A stretch of 64,000 bases of DNA. Source: Cocos nucifera. Lineage: Eukaryota; Streptophyta; Magnoliopsida; Arecales; Arecaceae. Positions 60,792 through 64,000 of this stretch are shown here, one piece after another. The DNA is taken from positions 1-64,000 of the forward strand of contig QRFJ01004931.1 of NCBI GenBank assembly GCA_006176705.1, given 5' to 3'. The notes beneath the pieces were generated by a model. The model made no database searches, had not been told where the DNA came from, and was given only the letters and a program-made list of their open reading frames with translations. Numbering within the stretch: the stretch's first letter is position 1; the number at the start of each line of letters is the position of its first letter. Both the position numbers and the translations under genes were made by a program.

Positions 60792-61865
60792 ACTCCCACT
60801 TAGACTAAAGCCACACAGAAGAGTATCACATACCCATCTTTCATTTGTGATTGTCGAACTCTTTGATTGTGAGAGCTTTAGTAAATGGGTCGGCCACGTT
60901 CTTCTTTCCATCGATCTTTTGAAGCTCAATGTTACCTCACTCTATGATTTCTCGTACAAGATGGTAGTGATGCTGAAACTGTTTGGTGTGCTGATGTGCC
61001 TTCGGCTCCTTCGCTTAAGCTATGGCTCCAGTGTTGTCATAATAAAGCAGAACCGAACCATCCAAGGAAGGTGCCACTTCCAGCTCATCGTTGAACTTTC
61101 ACAACCACACAGCTTCCATCGCAGCATCAGATGTCGTGACATAATCTGCCTCACACATAGAATCGACCATAGTGTGCTTCTTGGAACTCTTCCAGCATAC
61201 CACTCCTCCATTCAGGGTAAACACATAACTTGACACACTCTTGCTATCATCATGATTTGACTAAAAACTAGAATCAATATATCCCATAAGTTTCATGTTA
61301 GTATCTCCATAGATGAGCCACTGATCCTTAGTATTTTTCAAATACTTCAGGATTATCTTCATAACCTTCCAGTGATTCTCATCTGAATCAGACTGGTATC
61401 TGCTCACTACCCCTAGTGAGTATGTCATGTCTGGTCTTGCACATGTTATGGCGTACATAATAGAACCCATGACTAAAATATATGGTATTCTACTCATATG
61501 CTCTCTCTCTTGAGGAGTTGTCAAACAATCCCTCTTCAAGAGAAAAATTTCATGGCCTATCGGGAGATAGCCCTTCTTGGAATTCTCCATGCTGAACCTC
61601 TTCAACACCATATCAATGTACGTAGACTGGGATAATTCAAGCAACCTTTTAAATTTATCCCTATAGATCTTCATCCCTAGGATGCAGAAAGCTTCTCCCA
61701 AGTCCTTCATGGATAATTGAGATGACAGCCAAACTTTTATTCCCTATAATGTAGGGGTGTCATTCCCAATTAAGAGAATATCATCCATATATAGTACAAG
61801 AAATACAACAATAGAACTGTTAGCCCATTTATATACACAGGATTCTTCTCCATTCTTAATAAAAC
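60792..61865 (-). pseudogene. Copia-C element C3: RNase H and RT C-terminal half
   Basis: The minus-strand polypurine tract TAAGTGGGAGT (60792-60802) is followed by RNase H at about 60820-61260, with GGVVCWKSSKKHTMVDSMC-type sequence broken by stops. An open frame at 61261-61710 reads MKDLGEAFCILGMKIYRDK, MENSKKGYLPIGHEI and VVSRYQSDSDENHWK. The RT active site lies at about 61770-61800. The sequence stops at CTTAATAAAAC where Tat2 begins. The rest of pol should lie beyond Tat2, outside the window. Frame 60847-61233 on the plus strand is a shadow. Confidence 0.8.
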
Positions 61866-63047
61866 TATTGGAGATAAATCCACACTATCGAAGTTCGGCT
61901 AAGGCTCCGATTCTTAACCAGTTCCATTTGGTTGTAGCTATAAAAACTAAATCTTGACCTATGGGCATATTCAAACTCTGAATCATTCTAAGATGGCCCA
62001 CCTCCAACACTGCAGTCAGATAATTCGATTGGTTGGGAAGATTGATTTTGGATTCGACAAGGCATTGTGGGTTCCTTCTCCAGACGAACTTGAACAGTCA
62101 ATGCTTCTGCCCTAGAGAACCGGTTAAGTCCCCAGCTCCTGCACATCCCGTTCGGTCGATCTCCTTTCAATAACCTATGGCCTCACTCAGACGAACTTCC
62201 TCGGATTCCCCTTTTAGTAGAATCTTAGTCAAACTCCTGCATTTCTCTTTCAGTAGAACTTCTCCAGTAGTCAAACTTCTTCCAAACTACCCCCAAACAA
62301 AAATCAGTGCTTTACCATTATTCACCGATGAGCAACCCCGAGAATGGCTGAACCTCAAAGGAATAGCAAAGACACTATTATTTTAGTTGTGCTCGCTTAT
62401 TGCAGCCATCCATCAATCCTCAGCCCAGGCAGACCCCTCACAGTCAAACTCCTTTTGGTTGGACATCTTTTGAGCCCCTTCGTCAGTCGAACCCCTACCG
62501 GACATTTCTTCTAGCCGAATTCCTTCCAGCCGTCTAGAAGGACCACGGCATACATCTTCAACATAGCTAATAAAAGCCAACACACAATCAATCTTGAGAG
62601 CCTTCGAACTCCTCCAAAACAACAATATCCAAGAGCCCTTCATTGCCTGTAACTACCCCATCCAAACTTCAGTTGTTGGGTCTCCACCAGACCAGCATGT
62701 CACGAGAATGGACACCACTCTTTGTAACAAATCCCACATGGCCCCAAACGGCCCACTACCAAGCGGTCGTGGCTGTCACTATCAATTTGTTACAGGCTTT
62801 AGGCTATAAAAGGGATCCTTCAGATACGTTTTCTCCAAGCTCTCTTCTCTGACTCAATACTCTGCAGCTTTTTCTACTAAGTACTCCATTTCTATTGGTC
62901 AAAAGAGCTGACTTAATTATCGGAGGATCTTGCTGGAGCCGCCTCTTCCCAGGACCTGGATGAGACTTATCTTGCAGATCATTAACGATGACCTCATCTT
63001 CTTCGACTCTAACGCTTCTCCAGCAACAACCAAATTTCGCACCAACA
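61866..63047 (+). repeat. Tat2 5' LTR
   Basis: About 1182 bp. The end CCAACA (63042-63047) is the complement of TGTTGG; the start reads TATTGG, so one G has become A. The TATA box (TATAAAAG) is at 62815-62822. The 62070-62540 part has repeated AGTCGAACTTC-like motifs. Start position is inferred from the end repeat and the break with C3. Confidence 0.7.
62070..62540 (+). repeat. Degenerate short motif repeated in the Tat2 LTR
   Basis: Some eight or nine copies of an AGTCGAACTTCCT-like motif spaced 20 to 90 bp apart (for example near 62092, 62190, 62230, 62255, 62272, 62441, 62485 and 62512), all in one direction. They lie upstream of the TATA box, where enhancer repeats would be expected. No factor is assigned. 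Confidence 0.45.
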
Positions 63048-63051
63048 GGAT

Positions 63052-63068
63052 TGGTGCTAGAAGGAGGG
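63052..63068 (+). other. Tat2 primer binding site
   Basis: TGGTGCTAGAAGGAGGG starts four bases after the LTR end. Its complement ends in CCA, as a tRNA 3' end does. Tat1 keeps the same site with a few changes. The tRNA is not identified. Confidence 0.6.
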
Positions 63069-63157
63069 CACCTCTGCCTTTTGAGGTTTTCTTATTCTTA
63101 AAGGAGTGCTCAGCGAAGATCTCTACTTCTTCTCCTCCAGAGTCCTTCCCAGAAAAG

Positions 63158-64000
63158 ATGCCTTCCAGGAAGGCTTCAACTCGATGGTCAACGGCCTCCA
63201 CGGTCAGATCCCATCCAGATCTGCTTGCCCCTATCTCATCCCTAGCAACTCAGGCTCCACCTATAACAATGGTGGATGTGGAGCAGTTCAACCTGCTAAT
63301 CCAGTAGATTCGTGGCCTCATAAAAGTAGTGCAAGCCATGCAGTAGCAGCCTCCAATGCTAAATCGACCAAAGCAGGCTTCTCTAGAGCCCCACGATCAA
63401 TCTAGGGATGGCCAACTTGGGTTAGCCAAACGGTGACCTTCGAAAAGGAGAAGTAGAGGGTCGAGAGCTCCTGCTCTGATCATGACTCTACCCCTGGGGG
63501 GACTTTGCCCCCGTTCAGTCAGAAGACATTAGAGATCCATGATCGAGAGGATCTCTTGGATCAAAAACTGCAAGAGATGAACCAGCGGATCGAGGAACTC
63601 CACCGTGCACCCCCTCCTATGGTAATGATATTTGTACTGATCCTTCTTTCTCTTACCTAATCATGCAGGAACCTATCCCGCTAAATATCAAGCTCCCCCA
63701 ATTCATGAGCTACGATGGGACTATCGATCCAGTCGACCACTTGGAGGCCTTCCAAATGATGATGCTACTCCACGATGCACCTAATGCCATCTTGTGTTGA
63801 GCTTTCCCATCTACCTTGAAAGGAGCAGCCAAAAATTGATACTCAACCCTCAAGCCAAATACCATCTTCTCTTTTGACCAAACGAGCCACCAATTCGTAG
63901 CTCATTTCATCAACAGCCAGTGCCCCCACTAAGGTTTTGACTCCCTCATGAACATCAAGCAGTAAGAGAGAGAGAATTCATCTGAGTTTATGTCAACCGC
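63158..64000 (+). pseudogene. Tat2 gag, broken and cut by the window end
   Basis: The ATG at 63158 gives MPSRKASTRWSTAS, matching MSPKKASS of Tat1. A frame with stops leads through a QRIEELHRAPPP segment (about 63575-63618). After a one-base shift comes the capsid start, EPIPLNIKLPQFMSYDGTID followed by HLEAFQ (63669-63760), then GAAKN-YSTL and HFINSQCP. Stops occur after NAILC and elsewhere. The knuckle, protease and pol would follow outside the window. Confidence 0.78.

Larger units (their letters stand above)
61866..64000 (+). mobile_element. Tat2: Tat-lineage Ty3/gypsy element, 5' part
   Basis: A plus-strand LTR, primer site and gag, running off the window end. It interrupts C3 in RT. 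Homology to Tat1 extends over the LTR end, primer site, gag start and gag body. The left target duplication would be AAAAC (61861-61865), not testable here. Confidence 0.82.

Noticed and set aside
63622..63668. Possible 47-bp GT-AG intron in Tat2 gag that would keep frame
   Set aside because: Tat1 has homologous sequence at this place that reads as coding (ending IMHEPI), and Tat2 reads DPSFSYLIMQEPI after a one-base shift. The length is also too short for a plant intron. A frameshift explains it.

Overview
This window is plant nuclear DNA made almost wholly of nested LTR retrotransposons. I found no convincing host gene, tRNA, rRNA, CRISPR array or bacterial feature. The element types (Copia with a TGGTATCAGAGC primer site, Athila and Tat Ty3/gypsy) point to a flowering plant. 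A large-genome monocot such as a palm is plausible, but the sequence does not prove the species. Copies and families are named here for reference only: Copia-A (about 2.28 kb LTRs, TGTTAG ends), Copia-C (2.4 to 2.8 kb LTRs), Athila, Tat1 and Tat2.

Layout. 1-8937: Copia-A copy A1, minus strand, left LTR cut by the window edge; its first ~6.2 kb is full of one-base indels that look like unpolished sequence. 8938-13541: Tat1, minus strand, with gag, protease, RT, two RNase H domains and part of an LTR. 13542-20057: Copia-A copy A2, minus strand, the best preserved gag-pol, lacking its upstream LTR. 20058-20833: an older Copia-A-like LTR piece. 21021-23816: plus-strand Copia-C remnant C0 with the start of its LTR. 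23817-60791: Copia-C copy C2, minus strand, whose two LTRs are split by later insertions. 60792-61865: part of another Copia-C copy (C3) sharing an LTR with C2. 61866-64000: Tat2, plus strand, LTR and gag, running off the end.

Inside C2 the left LTR holds a solo Copia-A LTR (A4, 24627-26900, duplicated ctcct) and a complete Copia-C element (C1, 28470-46348, duplicated caatc). C1 in turn holds an Athila gag-protease element (33180-40427, duplicated agagt). The right C2 LTR holds A3 (52802-59324, duplicated gtttc), a Copia-A copy that has lost all of gag-pol. With the insertions removed, the two C2 LTRs are 2407 and 2414 bp, and the two C1 LTRs are both 2832 bp, which supports the reconstruction.

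How the parts relate. Copia-A carries gag, protease, integrase, RT and RNase H. Both Copia-C copies that can be examined start with a short leader peptide followed directly by protease, with no gag. The two families share the same primer site and a colinear leader, including a hairpin whose arms differ but still pair and a block with a strong 5' splice-site consensus. One reading is that gag-less Copia-C RNA uses Gag particles of a related family; common ancestry alone could also explain the shared leader. All coding regions are broken by stops or frameshifts, so nothing here looks able to move on its own.
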